Position numbers and translations under genes: made by a program. The notes below the pieces were generated by a model. The model worked only from the letters and a program-made list of their open reading frames with translations, was not told where the DNA came from and did not search any database. DNA of 13,262 nucleotides, taken from assembly GCA_016929795.1 (NCBI GenBank), contig JAFGIA010000146.1, positions 1-13,262 of the forward strand, written 5' to 3'. Source of the stretch: Anaerolineae bacterium (GTDB taxonomy: Bacteria > Chloroflexota > Anaerolineae > JAAYZQ01). Shown here piece after piece: positions 5,793 to 12,890 of this stretch; positions within the stretch are counted from its first letter, which is position 1; the number at the start of each line of letters is the position of its first letter.

Positions 5793-6707
5793 ATGTTTGA
5801 AGAAACGCGACGCTACGTAAAAACATTGGGCCTGCCCGAAGGGGATCTGAACGATCTGCCGACGTCGAACGCCCGCTTCCCGGATGGTGCGGCGTATCGC
5901 ATCGAGGTGCCGACCGTCAACTCTGCGGAGGCGGCAGCTTCCCTGCTCGAGACGAGTGACAAGATCGGGGTGACGATCAACCGCGTGACAGAGACCTACG
6001 GCATGTTCCGGCACACGCGCGAGGAGATCAAGGAATACTGCCGCCTGTGCAAGGACTATGGCACAGAGCTGCTCATGTCGGTCGGGCCGCGTGCCACGTA
6101 TGACACGGGCGCGACCGTGCTCTCTCCGCAGGGCGTGCGCATCAGCTACCGGCTGCGTGGCATGGAGCAGTTGCTGCGCGCAGTTGAGGATGTCAAGCGG
6201 GGCATCGACCTCGGCGTCCGCGCCTTTTTGATCTATGACGAGGGAATGCTCTGGCTGGTGGGCCAGATGCGCAGCGATGGCGAGCTTCCGGCAGACGTCA
6301 TCTTCAAGACGTCGGCACACCTGGGGCACTGCAACCCCGCCTCCTTCAAGCTGCTCGAAAGCCTCGGCGCCGACAGCCTCAACCCCGTGCGCGACTTGCA
6401 GCTCCCGATGCACGCCGCGCTTCGCGCCGCGATCGAGGCGCCGCTCGACATCCACACCGACAACCCGCCAGGATCGGGTGGATTTATCCGCGTCTATGAA
6501 GCGCCCGAGATCGTGCGCGTCGCAGCGCCCGTCCATCTCAAGACGGGCAACTCGGTGGTCAGTGGCCACGGGCAGATCACCAGCGCCAGGGATGGCAAGT
6601 TGATGGCCGACCAGGCCTCGATCGTGGTCGAGATGGTTAGCAAGTACTATCCAGAGGCGACCCAGACGAAGAGAGGTGCCTCAGACCTGAGGATTCCGGT
6701 CGTCTAG
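5793..6707 (+). CDS. U32-peptidase-like TIM-barrel protein of unknown function
   Basis: A 304-residue soluble protein. From memory of similar sequences, it belongs to the group often labelled U32 family peptidase: an N-terminal GLPxGDLxDLPTSxxRFPDGAxYRIEVP segment (residues about 11-45), a barrel strand LLMSVGPRATYD (about 90-101), RLRGMEQLLRAVEDVKRGIDLGVRAFLIYDEGMLW (about 116-150), KTSAHLGHCNPASFKLLESLGADSLNP (about 171-198) and APLDIHTDNPPGSGGFIRVYEAPEIVRVAAPV (about 216-247). The alternating strand/helix pattern suits a TIM barrel. I see no catalytic dyad that proves proteolysis, and the neighbours suggest metabolism. AAAGGAG precedes ATG 5793. It is followed by a large hairpin and then by the IolN-like hydrolase, so an isomerase, lyase or aldolase-type role is as likely as a peptidase (inference). 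Confidence 0.8.
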   Translation: MFEETRRYVKTLGLPEGDLNDLPTSNARFPDGAAYRIEVPTVNSAEAAASLLETSDKIGVTINRVTETYGMFRHTREEIKEYCRLCKDYGTELLMSVGPRATYDTGATVLSPQGVRISYRLRGMEQLLRAVEDVKRGIDLGVRAFLIYDEGMLWLVGQMRSDGELPADVIFKTSAHLGHCNPASFKLLESLGADSLNPVRDLQLPMHAALRAAIEAPLDIHTDNPPGSGGFIRVYEAPEIVRVAAPVHLKTGNSVVSGHGQITSARDGKLMADQASIVVEMVSKYYPEATQTKRGASDLRIPVV

Positions 6708-6719
6708 TGGCTTGCAGGC

Positions 6720-6762
6720 TGCCGCTCTATCCATGGGTACCTCACCCATGGATAGAGCGGCA
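6720..6762 (+). repeat. Perfect 19-bp inverted repeat with 5-nt loop (intercistronic hairpin)
   Basis: GCCGCTCTATCCATGGGT (6721-6738) is followed by ACCTC and then by its exact complement (6744-6761). The flanking T6720 and A6762 extend the stem to 19 pairs. The hairpin fills most of the 75-bp gap between the TIM-barrel and creatininase-like genes and ends just before the SD GAGGAG (6772-6777). No T-run follows, so it is probably not an intrinsic terminator. It could stabilise the upstream mRNA end, be an RNase III processing site, or be a copy of a dispersed palindromic repeat. Confidence 0.85.
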
Positions 6763-6782
6763 TAGAATAGAGAGGAGACGTG

Positions 6783-7748
6783 ATGGGCAAGTGGGAGCTG
6801 CCGCCGCCGGGCGGCCACATGGACAAGCCGTCGGGTATCTATTACCAGACGATGAGCAAGGCCGAAGTCGAAGAGCGACTCAAGGTCAACGACGTCCTGA
6901 TCATCCCCGTGGGCAGCACCGAGAACCACGGAACCGCTCAGCCCTTTGGCGAGGATACATTCCTCGTGACGCGGATGGCCGAGGCGGTCGCGAAAGCCAC
7001 GGGCTGCACCGTTGCCGAGCCGGTCTGGTACGGCTCGCACCCGTATCACCACCTGGGCATGCCGGGGACCGTCGTGGTTCCCGAGGATACGTTCCTTGGC
7101 TACCTGCGGGCGATCATTGCCGGGTTCTGGAACACCGGGTTTCGCAAACAGATCCTGCTGAACGGCCACGGCCAGGAAGAGGTGATCCCCCTGGCCTTGC
7201 ACCAGTTTGCGAAAAAGTACCAGGTGCCCTGCATGCTGGTGTCACTCCACTGGCCGACGGTGATCCACGACTATCTCAAGGACAAAGAGCACGGCGGGCC
7301 ATTCGACACGCCGTTTCGGCACGCCGACGAGGCCGAGTGCTCGTACGCGCTCGCCCTTTTTCCAGAGATGGTCAAGCTGGAAAAGGCGGAGGACACGGCG
7401 CCGCAGGGATTCATGCCTGCCGGGCACGTGGACAAGGGGGGCGACGTGTACCACGCGCCGATCAAGGGACACGAGCAGATCGGGTTTGGCGGCATTGAGG
7501 TGCTCATGACGCCGCAGGGAGTGGTGGGCCGCCCGTCGCTGGCAGATGCCCGCAAAGCCGAAGCGGGCGTGGACGCACTTTTGGATTACATGGTGCGCCT
7601 GATCGGCGACATCCTGGAGCGCTTCCCGGCGGGCCAACTGCCGCCGGCGGACAAGGTGACGATGCGCAGCCCGGAGGAAATCGAAGCGCTGTTGAAGGGA
7701 CCGCTCCAGGGTGGGAAGCATCTGTACACAGTGGCGTATCCACCATGA
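6783..7748 (+). CDS. Creatininase-fold hydrolase, 3-dehydro-scyllo-inosose hydrolase (IolN)-like
   Basis: A 321-residue metal-dependent amidohydrolase-like protein of the creatininase family. The metal-site motif VGSTENHGTAQPFGEDT (residues 43-59) supplies E47, H49 and D58. NGHG (127-130) supplies H129, and HADEAE (180-185) the last acidic ligand region. The N-terminal WELPPPGG and YGSHPYHHLGMPGT (83-96) match my memory of the Thermotoga IolN type, which hydrolyses the diketo-inositol ring to 5-keto-gluconate. That C-C bond cleavage would fit the dehydrogenase whose gene overlaps this one (ATGA), as IolM sits beside IolN in Thermotoga. ATG 6783 is chosen over GTG 6780 because the SD GAGGAG is better spaced. 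True creatininase (creatine metabolism) is unlikely in this context. The ring-opening role is inference; the fold is firm. Confidence 0.88.
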   Translation: MGKWELPPPGGHMDKPSGIYYQTMSKAEVEERLKVNDVLIIPVGSTENHGTAQPFGEDTFLVTRMAEAVAKATGCTVAEPVWYGSHPYHHLGMPGTVVVPEDTFLGYLRAIIAGFWNTGFRKQILLNGHGQEEVIPLALHQFAKKYQVPCMLVSLHWPTVIHDYLKDKEHGGPFDTPFRHADEAECSYALALFPEMVKLEKAEDTAPQGFMPAGHVDKGGDVYHAPIKGHEQIGFGGIEVLMTPQGVVGRPSLADARKAEAGVDALLDYMVRLIGDILERFPAGQLPPADKVTMRSPEEIEALLKGPLQGGKHLYTVAYPP

Positions 7749-8773
7749 TGAAGGCTTTGCAGTTGGTGAAACCGAGGCAGTTCCAGGCTGTCGACGTCGC
7801 CATGCCACAGGCTGGCGACGATCAGATCCTCGTGCACCTGGAAAAAGTGGTCGTATGTGGGAGCGATGTGCCCAAGTTCACGGGCGTGTGGCGCGGCTTG
7901 CGCTACCCGCTGCCACCAGGCATGCCGATCCACGAGTGTGTCGGCACCGTCACAGACAGCCACTCGCCGCGCTTTCAGGTGGGGGATCGCGTCGTCGCCG
8001 TGCCGCACGGCGACCAGGGATTGGCCGAATACTATATCGCCGATGCCATCAAAGCTGCTGCCATCCCCGGCGCGCTCGGCGACTCGGATGCGAGGCTGTT
8101 GATTCAGCCGCTTTCGACGGTCATCTATGCACTCGACAGGCTGGACGACGTCGCCGGTCAGACCGCCGTCGTCGTCGGATTGGGCCCGATCGGCCTGCTC
8201 ACCACCTGGCTGCTTCACAAATATGGGGTGCACGTCACCGGCGTCGATCCGATCTCCTGGCGGTGCAGCGCGGCGCACCGCCTCGGCGCCGCCTCGACCT
8301 TTGACCTGCATAGTGAGAGGCTGGTATCGCACATCGCGCAGGGGGGGGTGTGGGAGGCCGCAGACATCTGTGTCGAGGCGGTGGGACAACAAACGCGCAC
8401 GATCAACGACTGCCTCTACCTGGTCAAACGTGGCGGCTGCGTGTTGGCGTTGGGTATCCCACTCGATCCGGTCTATGCCTTTGACTATACGCGTTTCTTC
8501 AGGCAAAATCTACAGATGATCGCATCTGTGACGCCGCCTGACGAGACCTACATGGTTCGGGCTGCCGAGTTGGTGACCCGGCACGAGCAGGAGCTGGCCT
8601 TTCTAATCACCCACAGCTTTCCCCTGGAGCGGGCAGCAGAGGCCTTCACCCTGTACGAAACGCGCAGCGCACAGCATCCGCTCAAGGTCGTGATCGACGC
8701 CACAAGTTGGCAGTTGACGAGCCAGCGGCGAGGGAGAGTCTTGGGCCAGGCACCGGGAGAGGGAGAATCGTGA
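7745..8773 (+). CDS. Medium-chain (zinc-type) alcohol/polyol dehydrogenase
   Basis: A 342-residue MDR-family dehydrogenase. The catalytic domain has CGSD (C38) and the PIHECVGTV motif (H63, E64), and GDRV at 80-83. The Rossmann domain has VVVGLGPIGLL (about 142-152), with Asp168 at the end of the second strand, which points to NAD rather than NADP. The structural-zinc loop with four cysteines is absent: the segment after GDRVVAVP goes straight to GLAEYY. The residue before PL in the motif usually written EPL is Gln (Q121), a change at a position that can help bind the catalytic zinc in sorbitol dehydrogenase relatives. The start overlaps the hydrolase stop, implying coupling. Likely oxidises a cyclic or sugar alcohol; IolM (scyllo-inosose 3-dehydrogenase) is one candidate relation, not proven. 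Confidence 0.88.
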   Translation: MMKALQLVKPRQFQAVDVAMPQAGDDQILVHLEKVVVCGSDVPKFTGVWRGLRYPLPPGMPIHECVGTVTDSHSPRFQVGDRVVAVPHGDQGLAEYYIADAIKAAAIPGALGDSDARLLIQPLSTVIYALDRLDDVAGQTAVVVGLGPIGLLTTWLLHKYGVHVTGVDPISWRCSAAHRLGAASTFDLHSERLVSHIAQGGVWEAADICVEAVGQQTRTINDCLYLVKRGGCVLALGIPLDPVYAFDYTRFFRQNLQMIASVTPPDETYMVRAAELVTRHEQELAFLITHSFPLERAAEAFTLYETRSAQHPLKVVIDATSWQLTSQRRGRVLGQAPGEGES

Positions 8774-8787
8774 CGCGAGTATCCGAC

Positions 8788-8834
8788 CGGCGGTTGTGTA
8801 ACGCCGTTGGGCGGCTAGATACCAACTATTTGGT
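8788..8834 (+). repeat. Two small hairpins before the AOR start
   Basis: In the 76-bp gap between the dehydrogenase and AOR, CGGCG(G)TT at 8788-8795 can pair with AACGCCG at 8800-8806 (GTGT loop). Directly upstream of the AOR SD, ACCAA (8821-8825) pairs with TTGGT (8830-8834). They are too small and lack a T-run to be confident terminators; a processing or translation-control role is possible. Confidence 0.3.
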
Positions 8835-8849
8835 GATTGGAGAGGCAAA

Positions 8850-10562
8850 TTGAAAATAGTACGAGTGAATATGGATCGGTTGCAGGTAGAATGGGAGCCA
8901 ATCCCGCCAGGGTACGAGCGCGTTGGTGGTCGTGCACTGATCGCCGCGATCCTGCTAGGCGAGGTCCCGCCGGGGTGCGATCCCCTGGGGCCGAGCAACA
9001 AGCTGATCTTTGCGCCGGGGCTGCTCGGCGGCACCAGCCTGTCCAGCTCGGGCCGGCTGTCTGTCGGCGGCAAGAGCCCGCTGACAGGAGGCATCAAAGA
9101 GGCCAACTGTGGCGGCAGCGGCGGTTCCGACCTGGCGCGCCTGGGAATCAAGGCGCTGGTGATAGAGGGCCAACCCACCGCCGGCGAGCTGCACCAACTG
9201 GTCATCTCGGGCGCCGATGCCAAGCTGCTGCCCGCCGGTGAGCTGCGTGGCCTGGGCACCGAAGCCACGGTCGCCACAGCGCGCGAGCGGTGGGGAAATG
9301 ACTGCACAGTTCTGTCCATCGGGCAGGCAGGCGAGCTCGTCCTTAGCGCGGCAGGCGTGGCGTGCACCGGCTACGGGGCACAGGACAGCCGCGTAGCGGC
9401 ACGTGGGGGACTGGGCGCGCTGATGGGCAGCAAGGGGCTCAAGGCCATCGTGCTCGATGCGTCGGCGGCCGAGGCCGTGCCGTTGGCCGACCCGGACCTG
9501 TTCCGCGCGTCGGCACGTCGCTTTGCGGCCGAGCTGATCGAAAGCCCCAAGACGGGCCGCAAGGGAGCAATGCACCTGTATGGGACGGCGGCCATCGTCG
9601 CCGCCGTGAACGAGATGGGCGCCTTGCCCACGCGCAATTTCAGCGCGGGCAGCTTTGAGGCGGCCGATAACCTGACAGGGCAGCGGCTGCGAGAGATCAC
9701 CCTGGAGCGCGGCGGCAAGGTGGGCACGACGTGCATGGCCGGATGCGTCATCGCCTGCTGCAACGTGTTCGTCGACGTGGATGGCAACCCGGTCGTGTCG
9801 ACCCTGCAGTACGAGACGATCGGCCTGCTCGGCTCCAACCTGGGCATCGACAACCTGGATGGCGTCGCCCGCCTGAACCGGTTGTGCAACGACTATGGGC
9901 TCGACTCGATCGAGGCGGGCGCGGCCCTGGGCGTGGCGGCAGAGGCAGGGCTTGCACGCTTTGGCGACGAGGCGAGTTTCGCCGCGCTGTTGGACGAGAT
10001 CGCGCAGGGCAGCGTCCTGGGCCGGGTGCTGGGCCAGGGCGCCGCCGTGACGGGGCGCGTGCTGGGCGTTTCCAGGGTGCCGGTGGTAAAGGGCCAGGCG
10101 ATGCCCGCCTACGATCCACGCGCGTTGAAGGGCAACGGGGTGACCTACGCCTCGTCGCCAATGGGCGCCGACCACACCGCCGGCAACGCGTTTGGCAGCC
10201 GGGGCGAGGTGAACCCACTCGGGGTCGAGGGCCAGCGCGAGCTGTCGCTCAACCTGCAGTTGGGCGCGGCGATGCTGGACACGACAGGGCTGTGCCTGTT
10301 CGCCAGGCCGCCCGTGTTTGCGGACCCGCAGTTGATGGTCGACCTGATCAACGGGCGTTTTGGTTGGGGCTGGACGGTGGCGGACCTTGCCGCGATGCAG
10401 CGCTCCGTGCTCAAGATAGAGCTGACCTTTAACGAACAGGCAGGTCACACCGCTGCCGATGCGCGCATACCCGAATACATGACCCGCGAGCCGCTGCCAC
10501 CGCACGACACGGTCTTTGACGTGCCAGACAGCGAGATCGACGGCGTGTTCGCAGGGCTATAG
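8850..10562 (+). CDS. Aldehyde:ferredoxin oxidoreductase family protein (W/Mo-pterin, [4Fe-4S])
   Basis: A 570-residue member of the AOR family, whose well-studied members oxidise aldehydes to carboxylic acids with a tungsten bis-pyranopterin and pass electrons to ferredoxin. Visible signatures: VGGRAL at 25-30, SSGRLSVGGKSPLTGG at 66-81, RVAARGGLGALMGSKGLKAI at 181-200, YETIG at 321-325, GADHTAGN at 439-446 and DTTGLC at 477-482. Probable cluster ligands are C295, C299 and C303 (with C304 adjacent), plus C482. The spacing is CxxxCxxxC, one residue longer than the CxxCxxxC of Pyrococcus AOR. The start is TTG at 8850, preceded by GGAGAGG; MKIVRVN matches the usual AOR N-terminus, whereas the next ATG (8871) would remove that strand. 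Length is slightly under the usual 600. A MoaD-like gene follows, suggesting dedicated cofactor supply. Substrate unknown. Confidence 0.92.
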   Translation: MKIVRVNMDRLQVEWEPIPPGYERVGGRALIAAILLGEVPPGCDPLGPSNKLIFAPGLLGGTSLSSSGRLSVGGKSPLTGGIKEANCGGSGGSDLARLGIKALVIEGQPTAGELHQLVISGADAKLLPAGELRGLGTEATVATARERWGNDCTVLSIGQAGELVLSAAGVACTGYGAQDSRVAARGGLGALMGSKGLKAIVLDASAAEAVPLADPDLFRASARRFAAELIESPKTGRKGAMHLYGTAAIVAAVNEMGALPTRNFSAGSFEAADNLTGQRLREITLERGGKVGTTCMAGCVIACCNVFVDVDGNPVVSTLQYETIGLLGSNLGIDNLDGVARLNRLCNDYGLDSIEAGAALGVAAEAGLARFGDEASFAALLDEIAQGSVLGRVLGQGAAVTGRVLGVSRVPVVKGQAMPAYDPRALKGNGVTYASSPMGADHTAGNAFGSRGEVNPLGVEGQRELSLNLQLGAAMLDTTGLCLFARPPVFADPQLMVDLINGRFGWGWTVADLAAMQRSVLKIELTFNEQAGHTAADARIPEYMTREPLPPHDTVFDVPDSEIDGVFAGL

Positions 10563-10570
10563 CATGGCTA

Positions 10571-10646
10571 TTCGTAGTGGGCGCTTCAGCGCCCCGTGTG
10601 CTCGAAACCGTATGGCAGGGGACCGCGCCAAAGCGCACACTACGAA
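10571..10646. mobile_element. MITE/REP-like palindromic element in the AOR-moaD gap
   Basis: TTCGTAGTGGGCGCTT (10571-10586) and AAGCGCACACTACGAA (10631-10646) are inverted terminal arms that pair at 15 of 16 positions. Inside, GGGCGC-TTCA-GCGCCC (10580-10595) makes its own hairpin that would compete with the outer stem. The element fills most of the space between the AOR stop and the MoaD SD. Terminal inverted repeats of this type, without a coding region, are typical of dispersed small palindromic repeats. No clear target-site duplication is seen. Confidence 0.6.
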
Positions 10647-10658
10647 CGAGGTGTCGGC

Positions 10659-10883
10659 ATGATTCAGGTGCGGATCTATGGCCCACTGTGGGACCACCTG
10701 GGATCCAGCATGGAGATGGAGCCGGACGGGCAGGGTATCCGGGTGGCGGATCTGCTCGCGCGCCTGGAGATCGATGTGGGTGAGGTGGGCATTGTGACGG
10801 TCGACGGGCGGCAGAGCAGGCCGGACGACACGATCGGAGAGGACAGCCGGGTGTGCATCTTTCCGCCCATGTTTGGAGGATAG
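10659..10883 (+). CDS. MoaD/ThiS-family sulfur-carrier protein
   Basis: A 74-residue beta-grasp protein ending in Gly-Gly (FPPMFGG), the hallmark of MoaD, ThiS and related sulfur carriers. MoaD is adenylated and thiocarboxylated at this tail, then donates sulfur to make the dithiolene of molybdopterin. The N-terminal strand (MIQVRIYGPLWDHLG), the central LLARLEI helix and IVTVDGRQSRPDDTIGEDSRVCIFPP match the family. The ATG at 10659 has GAGGTG upstream. Its position between the AOR and Ldh2 genes suggests a MoaD reserved for the AOR cofactor; AOR clusters with such a companion are known. ThiS (thiamine) is less likely here. No moaE or moeB partner is seen, so it would use enzymes encoded elsewhere. 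Confidence 0.87.
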   Translation: MIQVRIYGPLWDHLGSSMEMEPDGQGIRVADLLARLEIDVGEVGIVTVDGRQSRPDDTIGEDSRVCIFPPMFGG

Positions 10884-10884
10884 G

Positions 10885-12000
10885 TTGGAGACGGAACCAG
10901 AAGAGATTCTCTACGTGCCGGTCGACGTACTGGAGCAGTTTGTGGCAGATGCGTTTGTTGCGCTGGGCACGCCGGCAGAGGACGCGCGCATATGTGCCGA
11001 GATCCTCGTCGCTTCGGACCGGCATGGCATCGAGTCTCACGGTGTGCAGCGGCTCAGGGCCTATTGCGAGCGCATCCGGGCCGGCGTCCAGTGCGTCGAG
11101 ACCGAGATCGAGGTCGTTCACGAGACAGAGACGACGGCCGTCCTCGACGGCCATCACGGCATGGGCGGGGTCATCGGCTACCGCGCCATGCGGATGGCCA
11201 TCGATAAGGCGCGCCAGCGGGGGCTCGGCGCGGTGGCGGTGCGCAACAGCACCCACTTTGGCATCGCCGGCTACTATGCGCTCCTGGCCGCCAGCGAAGG
11301 GATGATGGGCCTGGCGGTGACGAACGCGCGGCCGGTTATCCCACCCACGTTTGGCGCCGAGCCGATGCTCGGCACGAATCCGATCGCCTTTGCCGCGCCC
11401 TCGGACACCGAGTTCCCCTTCTGCTTTGACGCCGCGACGTCGACAGTATCCAGGGGCAAGATCGAGGTGCTGGCGCGCGCCGAAAAGCCGGTGCCCGAAG
11501 GATGGGTGATGGATCCCACCGGTGCCCCCCTGTCTGATGCCCGGAACATCCTGGACCGCCTGGGGCCGGGCACGGCGATGCTGCTGCCGCTGGGCGGTGC
11601 CGGCGAGCAGACGGGCGGCTACAAGGGGTTCGACCTCGCCACGATGGTCGAGATCCTGTGCGCGTCACTGTCGGGTGGGGTGTTCATGAAGGATCTGCTT
11701 GGCGTGGCGCCCGATGGCTCGCGCCGGCCCTACATGCTCGGTCACTTTTTCCTGGCGATCGACGTCGAGCACTTTTTGCCGCTCGACGTGTCGCGGCGGA
11801 TCACAGGGCAGATCATGCGCGAGCTACAAAACGCACAAAAGGCCCCTGGCTACGACCGGATCTATGTCGCAGGGGAGAAGGAGCACGAGAGACAAAGGCT
11901 CGTCCGCGAGCGAGGGGTGCCGGTGAACGCGAACCTGCGGCGCGACCTGCAAGCCGTGTGCGAGGAGCTGGAGATCGTTGGCTACGATAATGATTTCTAG
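10885..12000 (+). CDS. Malate/L-lactate/ureidoglycolate dehydrogenase family oxidoreductase (Ldh2 type)
   Basis: A 371-residue NAD(P)-dependent 2-hydroxyacid dehydrogenase of the Ldh2 family, distinct from Rossmann-fold malate dehydrogenases. Family motifs are ASDRHGIESHGVQRL (43-57, with the conserved SHG), NSTHFGIAGYY (121-131, probable catalytic H124), MLGTNPIAFAAP (161-172), FDAATSTVSRGKIE (181-194) and GGYKGFDLATMVEIL (244-258). Known members act on malate, lactate, sulfolactate, ureidoglycolate or 2,3-diketo-L-gulonate, so the substrate cannot be chosen from sequence alone. The start is TTG 10885, one base after the MoaD stop, with GGAGGA at 10875-10880; an in-frame TTG at 10873 would lie before that SD. 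It is the last plus-strand gene of the cluster and ends 45 bp from the convergent IclR gene. Confidence 0.9.
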   Translation: METEPEEILYVPVDVLEQFVADAFVALGTPAEDARICAEILVASDRHGIESHGVQRLRAYCERIRAGVQCVETEIEVVHETETTAVLDGHHGMGGVIGYRAMRMAIDKARQRGLGAVAVRNSTHFGIAGYYALLAASEGMMGLAVTNARPVIPPTFGAEPMLGTNPIAFAAPSDTEFPFCFDAATSTVSRGKIEVLARAEKPVPEGWVMDPTGAPLSDARNILDRLGPGTAMLLPLGGAGEQTGGYKGFDLATMVEILCASLSGGVFMKDLLGVAPDGSRRPYMLGHFFLAIDVEHFLPLDVSRRITGQIMRELQNAQKAPGYDRIYVAGEKEHERQRLVRERGVPVNANLRRDLQAVCEELEIVGYDNDF

Positions 12001-12045
12001 AGCAGGTGGTGTGCAGAGTTCGTCAGTGGCGCAGAGCTCCCTACC

Positions 12046-12816
12046 CTATGCTCGCAGCACGTGCGTCGAGATGGCGTCCGTTGCCTCAATGAGCGCCCTG
12101 GCAATCTCGGGGATGCGCTCCGGCGGCATGCGATGCACGGGACCGGGAATACTGAGTGCGGCGATCACGTTGCCGTCTATATCGTGGATCGGGGCCGAGA
12201 CGGCGCGAATACCGACTTCGAGCTCTTCGTCGTCGATTGCGTAACCCCGCTGCCGGGTCACCTCCAGTTCTTCGAGGAGCCTGGTACACGACGTGGTCGT
12301 TTTTTCTGTGCACGGCGACAGCGGACCGTCAAGAACCGGCTTCACCACCTCTTCCGGCAGAAAGGCCAGGAACACCCGGCCACTGGCGGTGCAGTAGGCG
12401 GGCAGCCGGCGTCCAACGCGGGCGGCGATGGTCAGTGAGTGTTCGCTGTGCACCACCTCGATGTACAATACCTCTCCACGGTCAAAGATACCGAGATCGC
12501 ACGACTCCCCAAAGCGCTCCACCAGCTCCTCCATGTAGGGGAGAGCGGCGTGGCGCAGGTCGAGGCGCTGCAGCGCGCCCAGGCCGAGTTCGACCAGGCG
12601 TAGCCCCAGGCGAAACCTTTCACCATCTGCCGCGCGCTCCAGGAACCCCCCGTTGAGCAGCGTCATCATGATCCGGTGCGTGGTGGCCTTGTGCAGACCC
12701 GTGATCTGCGCCACCTCGGATACGCCCCTCTCCTCATGCTCGCTGTCAAATGTGGACAGAACCTGCATCGCGCGTTCGACGGCGCGCACGTTATAGCTTT
12801 CAGGATCCTTTTCCAT
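12046..12816 (-). CDS. IclR-family transcriptional regulator (copy 2)
   Basis: A 256-residue IclR regulator on the minus strand, closing the cluster. HTH: RGVSEVAQITGLHKATTHRIMMTL (about residues 27-50), then wing FLERAADGERFRLG. Effector domain: TIAARVGRRLPAYCTASGRVFLAFLP and DDEELEVGIRAVSAPIHDIDG. By eye it is about two-thirds identical to the regulator at 4448-5227, and the recognition helices differ at few positions (LPKATTHRILMTL versus LHKATTHRIMMTL). Both may therefore bind similar operators. The ATG at 12816 gives the same N-terminal context as copy 1 (PESYNVRAVERAMQ); in-frame extension upstream (to 12987) would cross the likely promoter. The SD is weak (GGTGG). Confidence 0.93.
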   Translation of the reverse strand: MEKDPESYNVRAVERAMQVLSTFDSEHEERGVSEVAQITGLHKATTHRIMMTLLNGGFLERAADGERFRLGLRLVELGLGALQRLDLRHAALPYMEELVERFGESCDLGIFDRGEVLYIEVVHSEHSLTIAARVGRRLPAYCTASGRVFLAFLPEEVVKPVLDGPLSPCTEKTTTSCTRLLEELEVTRQRGYAIDDEELEVGIRAVSAPIHDIDGNVIAALSIPGPVHRMPPERIPEIARALIEATDAISTHVLRA

Positions 12817-12861
12817 CAGTCCACCAACCCTGTCGTGTTGTGTGCCAGGCCCGCGCCGTTG

Positions 12862-12890
12862 ATTGTACCACACCGTGCGCGTTCCGCCAA
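12862..12890 (-). promoter_or_regulatory. Promoter of IclR regulator 2
   Basis: On the minus strand TTGGCG (plus 12885-12890) and TACAAT (plus 12862-12867) are separated by exactly 17 bp, a moderate sigma-70 match (4/6 and 5/6). The predicted start lies about 40 bp before the ATG at 12816. CACAACAC in the leader resembles the repeats at 5631-5734. Confidence 0.55.

Noticed and set aside
5478..6569. 363-residue minus-strand frame opposite the cupin and TIM-barrel genes
   Set aside because: Runs antisense across two genes with clear motifs; its translation shows no domain and has the composition of an antisense shadow.
8955..10505. 516-residue minus-strand frame opposite the AOR
   Set aside because: A long open antisense frame is common in GC-rich DNA; the plus strand carries unmistakable AOR motifs across the whole length.
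12001..12045. Shared terminator between the convergent Ldh2 and IclR genes
   Set aside because: No inverted repeat with a T- or A-run is visible in the 45-bp gap.
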